Shown piece after piece: positions 22,105 to 22,500 of a DNA stretch of 22,500 bases. Below the pieces are notes generated by a model, which ran no database searches, was not told where the DNA came from, and saw only the letters and a program-made list of their open reading frames with translations. Made by a program: the position numbers and the translations under genes. The DNA is from Prorocentrum cordatum. Taxonomy: Eukaryota > Sar > Dinophyceae > Prorocentrales > Prorocentraceae. The stretch lies in assembly GCA_963575745.1 (NCBI GenBank), contig CAUYUJ010003917.1, forward strand, positions 35,001 through 57,500, in the 5' to 3' direction. Position 1 is the stretch's first letter. Each line of letters opens with the position of its first letter.

Positions 22105-22245
22105 AACAATGTTCTAAGAACCCTTTTTGTGGTTTCCACGAAATGTTCGTGGAACATTTCTGGCGGTGTCTGTCTCGTTTTAACACATTAGGCCTAAGTT
22201 CTAAGAACAGCGTCTTTGTAATTCGAACATTGCTGGGTTCTAAGA
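22105..22245. repeat. Three TTCTAAGAA sites and a small hairpin
   Basis: TGTTCTAAGAACCC (about 22110), AGTTCTAAGAACAG (about 22197) and GGTTCTAAGAAGAT (about 22232) share the palindrome TTCTAAGAA. Between them GAAATGTT-CGTGG-AACATTTC (about 22139-22159) is a perfect 8-bp stem with a 5-bp loop. Confidence 0.6.
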
Positions 22246-22367
22246 AGATTTCGCGGTAGGACTAAAGAATTGTCAGGACGGTCGGTCCCTGCTCAAAGGT
22301 GTGGGGCGCTGCTGCTTGGGGGGATGCCCATCTTAGTTTCCTGTTGAGGGCTTCTGCCCGGGCCTAC

Positions 22368-22500
22368 CTCGGGTTGGGGCGCCCGCGGGGGGAAGGGAGG
22401 CGCGGGCTCCCCGGCGGCCAGGAAGCAGTCGAGGAGCACGTCGGCTGGGCCCGAGGGCACCTGCACTTCGTAGCCCCCGAGGTCCGCATCAGAGTCGTCG
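22368..22500 (-). CDS. Coding exon of an unknown protein, running off the window
   Basis: On the minus strand, codons starting at 22499 give 44 residues: DDSDADLGGYEVQVPSGPAD, VLLDCFLAAGEPAPPF, then a Pro-rich end PPRAPQPE. The mix of acidic, hydrophobic and helix-forming residues is that of a real globular or linker segment. A donor GAG|GTAGGC lies exactly at the end (GT on the minus strand at 22367-22366), placing an intron between codons (phase 0). One other frame is open for the same length but reads as a Cys/Ser/Arg/Pro mix typical of a shadow frame. The start of the gene, and so any family assignment, lies beyond the window edge; the rest of the gene is expected downstream on the minus strand, but no further exon could be identified at lower coordinates. 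Confidence 0.5.

Overview
The window looks like nuclear DNA from a dinoflagellate. This rests on three things. The one clear gene starts with a ubiquitin-like domain of the diverged kind common at the N-terminus of dinoflagellate proteins. The DNA is GC-rich with very low gene density and many short-period repeats. Possible exons are small and bounded by AG^G acceptors and GT (or GC) donors, with no bacterial operon structure. The assignment is inferred from these traits, not from a database match; no spliced leader, rRNA or tRNA was found.

Layout. 1-1540: a possible zinc-finger gene end, then copies of a 205-245 bp interspersed repeat (R245). 1725-2990 and 4562-5250: arrays of a 21-bp GGCC-rich minisatellite (family 1). 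3091-4034: a repeat shared with 6699-6800 and a long inverted repeat enclosing a CCT tract. 5505-5994: a CACCGCATAGGT-type array and TA/TG microsatellite. 6427-6567: a possible exostosin-like glycosyltransferase exon. 7145-8690: a roughly 65-bp tandem array. 9651-9761: a long GT tract. 10002-10178: a MITE-like element with long inverted ends. 10265-10506: a possible exon. 11072-11749: the best gene (ubiquitin-like domain plus a CxxC ladder). 11785-13610: more family-1 arrays, a 163-bp element (R160) and a near-perfect 117-bp hairpin. 13773-14189: a possible single-exon gene. 14421-15431: a hairpin followed by GGA/GAT/GCT tracts. 15590-18260: GCA-rich and GATTCG-rich tracts, the CAAGGGTACCCTTG repeat family and a composite MITE. 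18301-18467: a GC-rich 33-bp repeat. 19230-22000: a second 21-bp minisatellite (family 2), two more R160 copies, CCT/GGA tracts, a full R245 copy and an array of a third unit (family C). 22368-22500: a coding exon on the minus strand running off the window.

How it fits together. I see no pathway or operon: the five coding candidates are fragments of unrelated genes in a sea of repeats. The most striking structure is in the repeats. One roughly 160-bp element occurs three times in the same orientation, each time inside a different minisatellite family, in one case plainly splitting an array. It shares a short 5' boundary with a second, otherwise unrelated element. Family-1 arrays are built as repeated modules with their own AT-richer spacer. 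Several long inverted repeats sit at or around triplet tracts. Most long open frames here are by-products of repeats whose unit is a multiple of three, and are not reported as genes.
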